A DNA stretch of 64,000 bases from Cunninghamia lanceolata (lineage: Eukaryota > Streptophyta > Pinopsida > Cupressales > Cupressaceae). Both the position numbers and the translations under genes were made by a program. The stretch covers positions 17,744,501 to 17,808,500 of the forward strand of contig BSBN01000888.1 of assembly GCA_027924645.1 (NCBI GenBank), in the 5' to 3' direction. This document shows, in pieces, positions 1-11,731 of this stretch (the stretch's first letter is position 1; each line of letters starts with the position of its first letter). Below the pieces are notes generated by a model. It had not been told where the DNA came from. It did not search any database and was given only the letters and a program-made list of their open reading frames with translations.

Positions 1-809
1 TTACTTTATTCTAGATGTTGAGGATATTGAAAAAATTAGCTCATCTGGTAAAAATAATGAAATGAAGAATAGTCTAGAAGAATGCTCTGTATTTCCTATA
101 GAATAAATATTTTGCTTGTGGATTGGAAGTTATTTAGAAGCTTGTCTAAACATACTATATTCTAAGGTTGAGCCTCTAGAATGAAGATTTGAGCAAGTTG
201 TGTTCACCAGTGTGAAAACTAGCTTTTCTATATGTTTAGTGGTGACAGGGAGAAAGTGTTTTACTCCACATTCCTCCACATTGAAATATTTTAGTCAGCA
301 GTTTTGGAATTAAGTCTTTGATGATGTTAAGTGCCTTCAAATGAAATGGTTTGTGATTTCATAGTCTGCAAGCTATCTTTTTCTCATGATAGTGGTTAAT
401 AGTGTTATTCTTGTGCTCTGGTTTGAAGAATCTTATTGACAGAGTGATTAGAGATTGTACTGGTGTTCCGAGTGATTACAATGTTCTTGTGGATGTCTCT
501 TGATCATGTCCCTACTTTTGGATTAGTTTACAAAGAGAAAAATAGACCATCAATGAAGAATGTTCTAGCAGACCTAGTGCTATCATAAGTCTTAGCCAAC
601 TGGGTTGAATTCATTATTTGCAGAGATGTATCAAAGATTGTAGAAACATGTTGTGGCATGGAGGATTGTATTTGAGTCCCAGCTAAGGCGTAGTGTGATC
701 CTCATATATCTTTACATCTTTTCCTTAGCTTAATTTGTATTAGGTCTAGACCTATTTTATCTATAACTGTAATGCCGACCTTCATACACCTACGAAGGTT
801 GGTGAATTG

Positions 810-817
810 TATAAAAG
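810..817 (+). promoter_or_regulatory. TATA-like box in copia LTR
   Basis: TATAAAAG sits in the middle of the LTR, where the U3/R promoter is expected. It is a motif match only; activity is not implied in this decayed copy. Confidence 0.4.
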
Positions 818-965
818 CATGTAATGAAGGTGTGAAAAAGTGTATGTGGTGCAATGATGAAAAGATAAGTACAAACGTGTGAAAGAGTAGAGTAGAGAAA
901 TAATATTGTGCTTCATTGGAACTGAACCCTGGCATAGAGTAGATACTTCTGAATTGGTTCACCCT

Positions 966-1048
966 TTTGGTAGTGAGCCACTTTTTGGTAGTGAGCCACC
1001 CTTTGGCAGTGAGCCATTCTTTGCAGTGAGCAATTTGGGTAGTGAGCC
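966..1048 (+). repeat. Short minisatellite, about 18-bp units, inside the copia LTR
   Basis: The core gtgagc recurs at 973, 991, 1009, 1026 and 1042, with a unit approximately 'ctttttggtagtgagcca'. That gives five imperfect copies shrinking from 18 to 16 bp. The related LTR at 46777-48167 has only a short remnant at the matching place (ggcagtgggcctc near 47840), so the expansion is specific to this copy. Confidence 0.75.
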
Positions 1049-1302
1049 TCTATTTTCTGGTATTGATATAACATATATATTTCTATGGGCTAACACCCAC
1101 CATGGTTTTTCCCTTTTAGGGTTGTCCACGTAAAAAATTTGTTGTCTTCTGTGTTGATTATGTTATTGTGTTGAACTTCTCATTTCATGCTTTCATGGTT
1201 ATTTCTAAATATAATTAATTGATAAGTTGATGTTCATAATTGGCTAAAAGTTTTAGGACAAGTCATTTGCCCACCATCTCAGTTGTCTGATGCAGTTCAA
1301 CA

Positions 1303-2880
1303 GGAAGTTGGTAGTAGTTTGGCTGTTGATGGGGCAGGGAAGGAGGGCCCAACTAATGTTGGGACTTTTGATGCCTCCGACACTGATAAAATTTTTAAAA
1401 CATCATTCCTTAGGAATAGACCTCCTGACATAGGTGGTACCTCATCTTGAATGAATCCTAGTTTGAAAAAACTAGTAGACAAGTAGGATGTGGTGGATAA
1501 GCTCAGTGTCCCCTTTATGCAAAAGAATCCCTAGGCATCAGTTTTTGGGTCAAAACCAAGAGGGAAGAGTTCTCTTCCACCTATTCTCTACTCTTGGATC
1601 ATGGCTCTTGTGAGTTTTCTTCTTTTATTCCTGACTGTACTATTGATAAGGGTTATCCTGTATGGATATGTCATTGGTTGGGAAATTTTAGGCCCTAGGC
1701 CTAATATTGAAGTGGTTAGATCTTGCGCCCAAAGAAAATGTGGGATCAAAGGGTAGGTGGATATAGCTACCTTGTAGAAAGGTTTTTTCTCATTCACATT
1801 CTCATGTGAGAAAGACCCGTTAAGATCTCTATTAGGAGGACCCTGGGTTATTGGAAACTCTACCTTAGGCCTGAGGAAGTGGCAACCATGTTTCAATGCC
1901 TCCAAGAATATTTTCAATGTTTCTTCGGTTTGGGTTAGATTATCCAAAATACTCATGAAATTATAGGATGAGGAGGTTTTTAAAGGTCTAGCAAGGGCCT
2001 TTGGCTAGTTGCTAATAGTGGACTCCATAACTGTTTCTAGGAAACATTTGGTCTTTTCTAGGATATGTGTTATGGTGGATCAGTAAACTAATCTTCCTTC
2101 CTCAATCAATATTAAGTCTAAACTTGGCATGTTGGATCAAGAAATAGAATTTGAAATGGCACCCTTTTCTTTTTTACTATGTAAAAAGGTGGGGCACTAG
2201 GCAAAGAATTTCCCATCCAAGAATCCTAAACATAAGCAGAAAATCTAGTGGGAAAAGAAGGCCAAGGATTTGGGGGAATCCCAAACCTTGGAAATAGGAA
2301 TATGAATAGAAGGATTGATGGGTGCTAAAAAGGACTTTGACACCCTGGAAGCCCAAATTGATCCCTTGTATCTAGAAAGGAAATCCTGGGTAGATTTCTA
2401 GGATATGGAGGCTTAGAAAAAAGAGTTGGGATTCAAACTGGAAGATAGATCGGACGCTCATGTTTCAGATGGGGAAGTCAAAACTCCCCATTTTTAGGGT
2501 ATCCTGAGAGGAAGTAGGGGTGCTGATCTAGGTGAAAATGAGGATAAATTAGATGGGAGGGTTTAGGAAGATGAAGACATCACTTTAGAGGATCTCCACA
2601 CCCCCTTTCAGCCTTCCCCATCATAAGGAGAGGGTTTAAAAATCTTGGTTGTAAAGAAGCAAGTAGAGGAACCTTTTGTTGAAGTGAAAGGAAGGAAAAA
2701 GAAAAAGTAGTAGAGACCTCCCATCCCTTGTAGAGTTGCAACTAGAAGAAGTGCCAAACCTAATTGCAAATCATACAAGAAAGGTCCTTAGAGACCTGCT
2801 ACCCTAGAAACTAGGGAAAGAGACAGTAATATGGAAATTGCATCAAGGATGTAAAAAACCCTCATAGACTTGTGCACTAG
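1303..2880 (+). pseudogene. LINE ORF1 remnant (DUF4283-like, zinc-knuckle protein)
   Basis: In plant L1-like elements ORF1 encodes an RNA-binding chaperone of the ribonucleoprotein. Reading across frames on the + strand, 1690-2100 gives the DUF4283-like pattern: 'VDIAT..KGFF', a 'GPW'-like stretch, 'GLDYPK', then 'FKGLARAFG' and 'RKHLVFSRICV'. About 2165-2215 encodes 'CKKVGH.AKNF', a zinc knuckle whose outer cysteines are lost. The tail, at about 2650-2715, is lysine-rich ('VKGRKKKK'). At least ten in-frame stops and several frameshifts interrupt it. The family call is by motif recognition; a profile search against DUF4283 would settle it. Confidence 0.7.
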
Positions 2881-2898
2881 GAGAACAAACTCCAGGAA

Positions 2899-3870
2899 AT
2901 GATGAAGATTATATCTTAGAATATGAAGGGGTTAAATAATAGCCATAAACATAACCTCCTGTCGAACTTGATTTGGGACCATAAACTGGATATCTTGTTG
3001 ATTTGGCAAACCAAAATGCAGATGGATATATTGTTAAATATTAAACATAGATTTTTATTGTATGTGGCTTTCATAGTTATAGCTCTGATGGTACTTCAAG
3101 AGGTGTGGCTACCTTTTACAACCCATGGAGTGTGAAAGAAGTCCCCATGTCAAGGACTCTAATCATGTGGCTACCCAATTTTCTAATATTAGGGAGGATA
3201 CTTGCTGTATTATCTCTAATATATATGCTCCTAATGTTCAGAATGCGAGAAAGAAACTTTGGAAAAAATCTAGGCCTTTTTAAGAGCTCTCACCAAGATA
3301 TAAAGTAGATGGTTATTGGAGATTTTAACAGCATTCTTACGGAAGATGAGAAGAGAGGGAGATCTCAAGTCCCCTTAGATAGTAGATTTGATTTGATGGA
3401 CTTTGTAAATGAAAAAGCTCTCCTTGATTTGGATCCTCAGGGTGCTTTGTATACTAGGTCTAAAGAGAGATCCAGAGAAAACCTTATTCAAGTCAAACTT
3501 TATAGAGTCCTTATTTCTATGGACTGCCTTTCGTCCTAATCTTGTTCCCTATCTTTTCTAACCAAACTTGGTTCAGATCACATCCTGATTGCTCTTTTGG
3601 CTGACAAGATGGGAAAAAGGAAAATGTTTCCTTTCAGATTTTAAAAATGTGGTCTCAACATCCTAATCTTAATGATAGAATTAGGGAGTGGTGGGGAATC
3701 TCTATGGAAGGAACAACCATGTTTTGAATAGCTAAGAAACTTCATAACATCAAGAATAATGTGTAATAATGGAATAATTCTTCCTTTAGGCAAAATTTTA
3801 AGGAAAATGAAACTATTAAATCCAAACTAGATGAAATAAAAAAGGAGATACAGAGTATGGGTGTGAGCCC
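2899..3870 (+). pseudogene. LINE ORF2 remnant: APE-type endonuclease and downstream linker
   Basis: ORF2 begins at an ATG at 2899. The first residues read 'NMKGLNNSHKHNLL', then 'DHKLDILLIWQTKM', the start of a plant L1 endonuclease domain; Trp stands where the catalytic Glu of a QET motif normally sits. A frameshift near 3100 leads to 'VATFYNPW'. The segment from 3309 reads 'VIGDFNSILTEDEKRG', the conserved GDFN region. 'SDHILIALL' near 3573 is the terminal SDH motif. The linker follows ('MWSQHPNL', 'REWW', 'EIKKEIQSMGVSP') and stops at 3870, exactly where the inserted block starts. Multiple stops and frameshifts make it inactive. Confidence 0.85.
3866..3870 (+). repeat. Left copy of 5-bp target-site duplication AGCCC
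   Basis: AGCCC ends the left LINE half. The same five bases follow the terminal CA of the LTR at 42004-42982. Removing 3871-42982 and one AGCCC joins the LINE in frame, giving '..GVSP' then 'TTKDKEIDILG..' with the spacing I expect for this linker. The join was found by eye, so chance cannot be fully excluded. Confidence 0.65.
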
Positions 3871-4833
3871 TGGTGGTTCTTCCTCTATTTTAAGGTTTCC
3901 AGTTAAGGGTTTGCCTAGTTTCATCGTATGGAATCCCTGAAAATTCTAAGGGTCTGAGCCTTTTGTCTCTCCATGCGCTTTATCTCCTATTCTTCTGTTG
4001 ACCGTTAATAGAGGGTTACTAGTTGTTTAAGTTATAACTTCACACCTTTATACCCATGAGGAAACTAGCCCCTTGTCCTAGCTTTACCCACTACTACCCA
4101 TGAAAAATTAAATCTTAAGTCCTAAGTTTAAAAGTTTGTAAAGTGTATTTCATGTTGTCGTGTTGCATCTCCAGTGACGTCATCTACCCCGCACAACACT
4201 GCAATATATTGCCAACTATCCATCAATCATTGGCTTACAACCCCTTTGCCAGAGATTTTGTATCAACAAACCACTTGCTACGATAATGTCATAGAAATAT
4301 TTGACCTGCTAAAAGTTTAGGATTTTGCAACCACTTAGGGCCTGTAGTGGTGGGCCATTTCCATCTACAATGTTGTGAAATGGTACCACGTGTCCTTATC
4401 CAACTGGACCAACACCATCAATGATACGACTATAGATTGACATGTCCCTCTCTAATTTGATGAAGACTTTTCAACCATGATGACAAAGATGGTCAAATCT
4501 AGTCAACCAATTTCAGTCGTGGATTACAGGAAGTAAGGAAAGGATCAACAACCTTCATTCAAACTAGAAAAACAAAAGACTTTCAAAGTGTCTACAATAC
4601 AAATAGAGTAATGTCTATTGTGGCCACCATTAATGCTTCTGAATCGTAAGGAAATTCAGCTTCATAAGAACACAATCTAGGGCTGTATTCATCATTTTCA
4701 TAAGAATGGTTGCATTTCTAGCACACAAGGATTTGAAATGGGCAAGAAAGAAGTGAGTTCAAGTCTATACAAGTAGATAAACCAATCCTTAAGAAACAAA
4801 GTCTTATGATTATGACATTTATTAGCAGAGAAA
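3871..4833. other. Unassigned left end of the gypsy nest
   Basis: I see no open frame longer than a few dozen codons and no match to the LTRs elsewhere in the window. From about 4200 a discontinuous + frame gives stretches such as 'CYDNVIEIFDLLKV' and 'WWAISIYNVVKWYHV'. This could be the decayed N-terminus of the aORF that becomes readable at 4834. The 5' LTR expected here is not recognisable. Confidence 0.4.
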
Positions 4834-7531
4834 ATGCATAAGCAGATTGTCACCATAAAAAGCAAATTATATACTATAAGTCCCCATGTGGAATTCACAT
4901 GGTATTCTTTGATGTGCCACATGATTCTTTTTTCTTTATCTGACAAATGGCACAAGGATCTACATCAGAAGACAACTGATGCTCAAGTAAACATGATGCC
5001 AATACAAATGTGGACATGCATGTTGGACATGCATTGTAAGGATGCAAGTTATGTTGTCTTTAAGGAGCACTTTGTCAGGAAAGTCCTTGGTTTTCTAGAA
5101 CCAGAAGGGGAGTGATTACATGCAGATGTTAAATATTTTTTGAGGCCCTTAGAAAGATTTCTGCACTTGAAGATAGATCACAATTGGGGAGATTGGTTTC
5201 TCCACTCTGGTACAACATGTATCAGAGTTTATGGGTGTGAGGTCCCTCCTTACACTTCGCCTAAATTTTTGCCCAAGAGAATTGCCTTCATGAAAATTAT
5301 AAGGCAACTAAATGAGGGTGACAAGGAGCATTTCAAGAAACATAGAAAGGGCTCACTCATTCCCACCTCTTTGAAATTCAGTGATTTTATAATGGTGGAC
5401 AAAAATAGAGTAGATCATATTGGTTCTATTCTTAAATACTATAGGATGGAGCAGGCAAGAATCTTTGATCCAGAAGGATTCATAGAAAATCAAGGGTGAA
5501 GGTCAAAAGGCCAAAGTACCCCCATCAGGTCCCCCTTAACTAAGATATAGTGAGAAAATACCTCTCTATGGCAGAAGTTTACCTTTTGAGTAATAAATGG
5601 GAAGCAGTGATGACATGGGAGAGAATGAGAAGGAATATAAACTTGCCATACTTGGGAGCTTTTGCTGAGGAGAAGGATCCTATCAGGAGGATCAAAATGA
5701 TATTTGATAAGGCAAAGAATATGATTGCTAGTGAACTTGTAGGTGAGGAGAGACCATCATACCAGCCTGGTAGCTCCAGAGGTGGGTATGTGATAAAAGA
5801 AGAATCCCCTATCTCTCCTCCTCCAAAAAGGGTGAAGATTATTTATCTTTAGTCAGAGCCAGAGGTGGAGATTGTTGACTTGGAAGGAGTAGAAGAGGAA
5901 CAAGTTCATGAGACTACTCATCAAATCAGCTCTCCAACAAGAGTTAGACCATACTCCTCACCAGACAATAGACTGACAAGGTCAACAATTGGCAATGAAG
6001 TTGACACAGAGGATGTGAGGGTATTGGCATGCAATAAATTTATACAGGATGATGAATTTGTTAATACCCCTCAATTTAGGCCTTTTGTGCTAAAGACCAA
6101 AAATGAAGAATTCTAGAAGAGGATTGAAGAAGTAAAACTGGAGTTGATCCCTCAAAATATGAAGGAATTACTCAAAGGGTCTTAAGTGAAGTTAATAAAA
6201 ACATCAATGGGATGACCCCAGAGGAAGGCAGATCTCTTGTGGCCAAAAGAAACATCCCACTCTTCCCAGATTGGATGTTATTAGATGTAATTGCATTTGA
6301 TACTATAACTAGGAATGATTTAGAGGTCACAAAAGAGAAGGTCAGTAAAGCTCTACCAAGTGCTGCTTTTGACCTAAGGTTTGAATCCCTAGAAATTTGG
6401 GCATTGGCCCTGAGTGACAAGAAACCAAGGATAGGTTTAGAGGAGTTGACTAGAAATATGATTATTAAGAGGGTGTAAACCATCCCTACTTCTTAGGCTG
6501 CTAGTTTGAATGTTTAAACTGCACAATTTACTGAGGTAGTAACAAACAAACTACAAAAGGAACATAATGAATTGTTGGAGAAATATGTACAGGCCATGGT
6601 AGAAGTGAGCAAATATCAAGAAAAAGTACAATTAGAGCTTGGTCCATCTCAAATTCCTCTTACTATTCAAACTACAGAATCACTCCCAGTTGATACAGAG
6701 CCTCACTAATCTGAAATCAGAGAATTGAAAGAGGAGAAAAAAGAAATTAGAGTATGAGAAAAAGAATACAATGAAGGATGTGGTCACCAATTGATAAATC
6801 ACAGGGTGACTAAGATCTTGGCAAGGTTGGATGAGACTTGGAGGTCTTATTCACAATTGAGGATAGCCTATGAAAAGCATGAATCGGGTGAAGAAAGACT
6901 CTCAGTTGTCAAAGCAAGATAGTTTCCAAGGACTGGAGAGGTAAGGGATCTCCATAGATGTTTGAGATTTGATATGCAAGAACCCCTTGAATTAAAATTG
7001 GTAGTTGATATGTTACAACATTTTGAGGATGTTGCTAGATTTCAATTTAGGTTGGATAAAGTTTTGGTAGAAAAGAAACAGGCTATTGAAAAGATGGACA
7101 CAAGGTGGCTACCAAGTATTTTAGAAGGTGATGGGCAAGTAAAAGGCCTGGACAAGTGGAAAGCATCAATAGAAGAAAATACCAATTGATTAATTCCTAC
7201 TTGGTATACTGATGTTGATCCAACTATGAATATTTTGAGCTTAGCAATTGATAAGATGCATATAGTTGAAATAAATTTTAAAATATTTTTTAAGCAAGTA
7301 AAGGTTTTGTTGGATGCTCTATACACCAGCCATAATGGGAGGATTGTAGAGATAGTCTCTTTCTAATGGCCATCTAAAAAGACATATAATTACTAGACAT
7401 AAATGTATGGGCCTACATAATTGAAAGGAATAGCCAACCAGCACCTACCCTATATAAATGAGGTAGATTTCCTTCAAGCAACTGCACATTCTCCAATGTC
7501 TATCTACTTTTCTCTTATTTTCTCCATGTAG
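4834..7531 (+). pseudogene. aORF of a Tat-like gypsy element (copy 1, upstream of the unit A LTR)
   Basis: A long reading frame, broken by stops near 5113, 5498, 5850, 6114, 6181 and 6476 and by frameshifts, runs up to a TAG at 7529-7531, 26 bp before an LTR. It is homologous to the frames at 39629-41977 (same family) and more distantly to those at 16523-19906 and 34382-38430. The shared block here is 'PPYTSPKFLPKRIAFMKIIR' (about 5235-5295), preceded by an aromatic-rich segment and followed by 'ILKYYRMEQARIFDPEGF'. A basic stretch 'PPPKRVKI' (5820s) is followed by an acidic region. The C-terminal third is charged and heptad-like. I see no signal peptide or convincing membrane span, so an envelope role is not supported. 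Function unknown. Confidence 0.7.
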
Positions 7532-7557
7532 TAAATTTCTCAATGCCAAATGGATAG

Positions 7558-8561
7558 TGCATTGTATCAAGTATTCTCTAAAAAGACAATTTAATTAATG
7601 ATGAGTACACATTCTTGGTCTATAAAAGAACTGTGTTACTCATTCTTGTTGTTGAATGATTTTGGAATTTTGAGGAGTAAATAAGATATAAGTCTCTCTC
7701 GATTGCTTCATCTCTTGTTCTATAAGTCTATGAGTTGTGTATTGAATGTATTTCTGCATAAATTTTATTCATTTTTATGTTAATATAAATGAAAAATGAT
7801 ATATACATGTGTTCTGTTAGTTGTCTCCATGGTTTCACATGTTTTTATTCTGAATCTAATAACTAAGGGTTATCAAAGATTCTAGAATATAGGCTTATTG
7901 TATTGCAAACTTAATCTTCTACTTCTTTTCAAGAAATAGATTAAATGCTAAGGGTTAAATATGGGGAAGAACATACTACAATAGGAATGTTTGTAAGTAA
8001 AGTTAACAGAATACTTGGTTTTAGGGTGGTGTTTGTAAGGAAGATGTTGATTAAACCCCTTGAAACTTGATTGTTATTTTAGATTATGAGAATCATTCAA
8101 ACAAATATGTCTATTTGACTCCATGCCTTGGGATAAGCACCGGTCAGAGTTTGTATTTTTATTTATGAGTCAAAACCCTAATCTTCCATCCATGTATAAA
8201 ACAAAACCATTACATTATCTACAAACTTTTAGGATTTTAGGAGTAGTTTAAAGGTTTGAGAATCCTTTGGTTCAAAACTGGAGTAGGGTCCAAAGCTAGC
8301 CCCTTTACATTTGCCTTGTAGTTTTTGCCTTCATAAAGAAATGATTCATCTTCTTTGTATCAATACCTGATCGCAGTCAAAGATTTATCCAATATGTATT
8401 GAGTAGGGAATACCCCCTAGGTTTTACAGAGCCGAAAGAAGCAGAAGAGACATTTATAGTTTGTCTCTTGTACTGTTGGCCTCTAACCTAAGGATCTTGT
8501 TGATAAGTGATGGCTACCTTGTAGGAAAACTTAGGAACTATCAGTTGGAAAAACACCAACA
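7558..8561 (+). repeat. LTR of unit A (1,004 bp)
   Basis: It starts TGCATTGTATC and ends AAAACACCAACA. It aligns by eye with the LTR at 42004-42982 over its whole length, at very roughly 90 percent identity with several small indels. It is preceded by an aORF terminus and followed by a primer binding site. It therefore served both as the 3' LTR of the sequence on its left and as the 5' LTR of gag-pol on its right. Confidence 0.85.
7621..7628 (+). promoter_or_regulatory. TATA box of unit A LTR
   Basis: TATAAAAG within a block conserved with the unit D LTR (TATAAAAG at 42067-42074). Conservation in both copies supports it as the element's core promoter. Confidence 0.6.
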
Positions 8562-8565
8562 GATC

Positions 8566-8583
8566 TGGTGACTCCGTTGGGGA
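8566..8583 (+). other. Primer binding site, tRNA-Arg type (unit A)
   Basis: TGGTGACTCCGTTGGGGA lies 4 bp after the LTR end. It matches the complement of the plant tRNA-Arg 3' end (TGGCGACTCCGCTGGGGA, recalled from knowledge) at 16 of 18 positions. tRNA-Arg priming is typical of Ogre/Tat-type elements. Confidence 0.8.
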
Positions 8584-8724
8584 GTTGAAAAGGAACCTAG
8601 AACTTAAGTTAAATGCTAGTAGTGGGTGGCGACTCCAAGAAAAATATCCTAGCTGGTAAAGCATAAGTTGTATGCAAGGGAGAGATCCCTTCACAAGCCT
8701 TTGTTCCAAGAATTACGAAGAAAG

Positions 8725-11190
8725 ATGTATAGAAGAAAGGGAACTGCTCAATCCAGTCATGAAGGCTCACCAAGCCCTACAAATAATGATGATCCCCAAG
8801 GTAATCCTAGGTCTTCTGGACAGTAACCACAATATTTTTTAAATACAGAAGCTGAGATTCAGGAGATGTATGAAAGACAACAAGGTTTTGTGTTGAGGTT
8901 GAGATTAAAAGTGTTTCAAGAATGTCCTTTTTAGATCCCCTTGATAGATTTGAAGACACATAATCCCCAATGGATACTGATAATCCCAATGGAAAGGGAC
9001 CATCCTATTCTATGCCAAGAGATGATGAGTTGGCAGAAGAAATTAGGAATCTTAGGGAAGAACTTGATTATTTACAGGCCCTGAGAATAAGAGATGATAT
9101 GAAACAAAGGTGCAAGCTCTAAAAATGGCCCAATAAGATTCAATTCCCACCCTTAACAATGTAAATGTGTTGAGAAACCAATAGGCAAATGAGGTTCAGA
9201 ACCAATAAAATGATCAAAACATCCTTGGGAATGATCAAGGACTTAACCAGCATGTGATCCAAAATCCACAAAATAATCAAAGACCAAATGTGATTAACAA
9301 TAGGGTACCAGAAAACAATGTGAGAAATTAGAATAACAATGTTAATGCCAATAAGAATGCAAATGCCAACTAGTTTGGTAGAAGGCCTATGCAGTTAGAT
9401 AGATTTAGACAATTGGATTTCAATGGTATTCCTAGATACCCTAACCCCATTGACAAACATATAAGAGGTGAATTACCAAATTTTTTAGGGAACAATATTG
9501 TGTTAGGAGAAGATCATTTGAAGGCTTTCCAAAATGTCATGGATAATTTTGAGGTAGAGCACGAGGCTTTTTTCATCAAATTATTTATGCAATCCTTGAT
9601 TGATGAAGCTAGAGAATGGTATAGAAATCTACTTGATCAGAGTATCACATCATGGGATGGTTTTAAGAGAATCTTTAGAGAACAATATAGAGATAAGACT
9701 AATCCTAGTTTTATTATCAATGAGTTCATAGGTATTGCTAAGGGGTCAAATGAGCCTGTTGTTGATTTTAATGCTAGGTTTACGAGAGTGTTGAATAAAT
9801 TGTCACTTCATATGAGGCCAAATGAATTGATGTATATGGTATTGTATATAAATTCCTTTGATGCCAAAACAACATATGAATTAAGGGATAAAAGGCCAAC
9901 TAGTCTTAGGGATGCTTTCACAATTGTAACAAATATTAAAAATAATAGGAAAGCATCTAGTAAAACAAATAGAAGAGATGATGTAAGGATTCTGTAGAAC
10001 CCAAATAGTAGGTCTTAGAATATTCAAGGTAATACTTCCACTTCTGAGGACAAGTTAGATAAGTTGACATCTTCTATCAAGGACTTAAGTTACAAGCATG
10101 CTAAGAATGAAAAAGGGCTTGGTCTTGAAAAGCACGTTTACCAGAGGCAAGAAAAGAGACATCGGTTGCATGATATGCCATAGAATACCAATTGGTACAA
10201 TGGTAAACCTATTCCCAACAATAAAACTATTCAGAGACCTTAGAATGTTAAGGAAAATCTTCATCCCCTAAAGAAAATTGTCAATGTTGTGCAAGATGCC
10301 CCATGGTGTATAATTTATCAGATGCCTCACTCATAGTCACAATGTATGATTGTCCAGTCTTTTTATAATGATAATGTTACCTATGACGAGTGTAATGAAC
10401 CTCACTATGTAGAAAATGATAGTGTTAATATGCTCTCTACAAGTGGAGATTACTCCTCTGATGAGGCCTATATGGAAAGAAATGTGAATGAAGGTAAGTG
10501 CTATAAAGGTGAAATCTATCAGTAGGATTTTTCTGATGATGAAAATGAGGATCATCAAGTTTACGATCAAGATTCACATGTCCCTTTGGTTAATTTGAGG
10601 AGGCTTTCTGATGAAGAAATTAGAGCTCTTATAGCTATTATAGTAGCCCATGTTAAGAATAATTATAACCTTAGGAGTAAAGCTTAGGTAGGAGATTCAG
10701 GCCAGCCAAGAAGCATCTTCACAAAACAACCTTAGTATAAACACAAAGACCCTGAACCACAGAAGAGACAAGGTAATAATAGTAGGAAAAATTCAAGGAA
10801 TAAGTTTGGTCAAAATACTAAGGGTCCAAAAAATAGGGTTTCTCATAATATAGAAAGGACTAAAAGTTTACATGCCATAGATGACAGTCAAAAAACCACA
10901 AAAGCTAAGGTGGGACAAACTCTTGAGAAGAATAAAAGTCAAACTCAAGCTGCAACTGTTATACAAAAGTATGCCCCATTTGACATAACTCAAACTTTAT
11001 CCCAGACAAAGGTCTCTATCCCATTGATGGAAATGATGAAAATTGAAGAATATAGAAATAAGGCATTGCCTTTAATTTTAGGGGTAGCTCATCAGGAAGA
11101 ATAGAGTGTTGAAGATCATAGTAAGAATCAAGAGATGTGTGTTGATGAGGAAGAAGTTCTAGAGGTTTATTTTGGGATGACAATGACAAA
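8725..11190 (+). pseudogene. gag of unit A (capsid and zinc-knuckle region)
   Basis: The likely start is ATG 8725 ('MYRRKGTAQSSHEGSPS'), in a different frame from the core, so a frameshift lies between. The core, open at 9389-9997, is a retrotransposon gag (PF03732-like) capsid: 'LPNFLGNN', 'AREWYRNLLDQSITSWDGFK', 'REQY', and later 'NARFTRVLNKL'. Downstream there is a long polar, glutamine/asparagine-rich linker. A zinc-knuckle-like CX2CX3HX4C pattern at 10307-10345 has its second Cys replaced by Tyr. A further linker follows up to the protease. Several TAG stops interrupt it. It would package the RNA in virus-like particles; this copy is dead. Confidence 0.85.
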
Positions 11191-11202
11191 GTGTCCTTCT
11201 TA

Positions 11203-11725
11203 GGTAGAACCATTTTATGTATCCCTTGTTGTTAATGGGACGATGATCAAGAATTGTATACTTGATTCGATTGCATCAACAAATATTATGTCTTTGGCTG
11301 TTATGCAACAAATTGGGTTGAAAATAGATAAAGCCTATGGGAGATGTTATGCAATGGATGCTAAAGAAGTGCCAGTCATATGAATTATGAAGGATATGAA
11401 CTTTATGCTTGCATCCTATCCAGAAAAGACCTACATGTTGAATGTGATAGTAGTTGATATTAAACCACAATATGACATGTTCTTGTCTAGGAGATGGGCT
11501 GCATTAATTGGAGGAGGCATGCAATTGGATCTATCGTATTCCATGATCCCCATGAATGGTAAAGATGTCAAGCTGATTAGAGAGGAAAGAGCACCAAAAA
11601 TGGTTGAAGATCAAGAAATAGAAGATCAAGTTTATTTTGTGGATACTAATTGTGAAAATTTCAAAATTATTTCAGGTGATCAAGAAAATGAGGAGGGAGA
11701 TCTTGGCAATAAAGATCCAGACTAG
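11203..11725 (+). pseudogene. Aspartic protease domain of unit A
   Basis: The segment reads 'PFYVSLVVNGTMIKNCILDS', then 'IASTNIMSL', the retropepsin-like active-site region. The catalytic Asp is kept (codon 11264-11266), but the expected Gly of DSG is Ile. Downstream, 'YPEKTYMLNVIVVDIKPQYD' and 'MFLSRRWAALIGGG' match the flap-to-LLGR part of Ty3 proteases. A TGA interrupts between the two, near 11383. The acidic tail runs to a stop near 11723, immediately before an RNase H-like domain. The protein would cleave the gag-pol polyprotein. Confidence 0.75.
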
Positions 11726-11731
11726 CATGAT

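Larger units (their letters stand above)
1..1302 (+). mobile_element. Ty1/copia LTR, truncated by the window start
   Basis: By eye this aligns along its length with the copia LTR at 46777-48167. Both contain a 'gaggatattga' stretch near their 5' part, a 'agtagagtag' run followed by 'tggaactga', a 'gtttttccct' stretch, and the run ctcagttgtct (1278-1288 here, 48142-48152 there). It ends in ACA at 1302, as expected of a TG...CA LTR. A TATAAAAG promoter-like box lies at 810-817. The sequence right after 1302 is LINE, with no tRNA-Met primer site. It is therefore a 3' LTR or a solo LTR rather than a 5' LTR. The two LTRs are clearly diverged, so they come from separate insertions. The short ORFs inside have no coding character. 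Confidence 0.8.
1303..3870 (+). mobile_element. LINE (L1-like), 5' half, split by the nested insertion at 3871
   Basis: This is a non-LTR retrotransposon with ORF1 (DUF4283 and zinc-knuckle type) followed by the start of ORF2 (APE-type endonuclease). Both are broken by frameshifts and stops. The left edge abuts a copia LTR, so the true 5' end of the LINE is missing or displaced. The right edge, at 3870, is where a 39.1-kb block of gypsy elements begins. The LINE frame resumes at 42983. No reverse transcriptase domain is present in either half. Confidence 0.8.
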
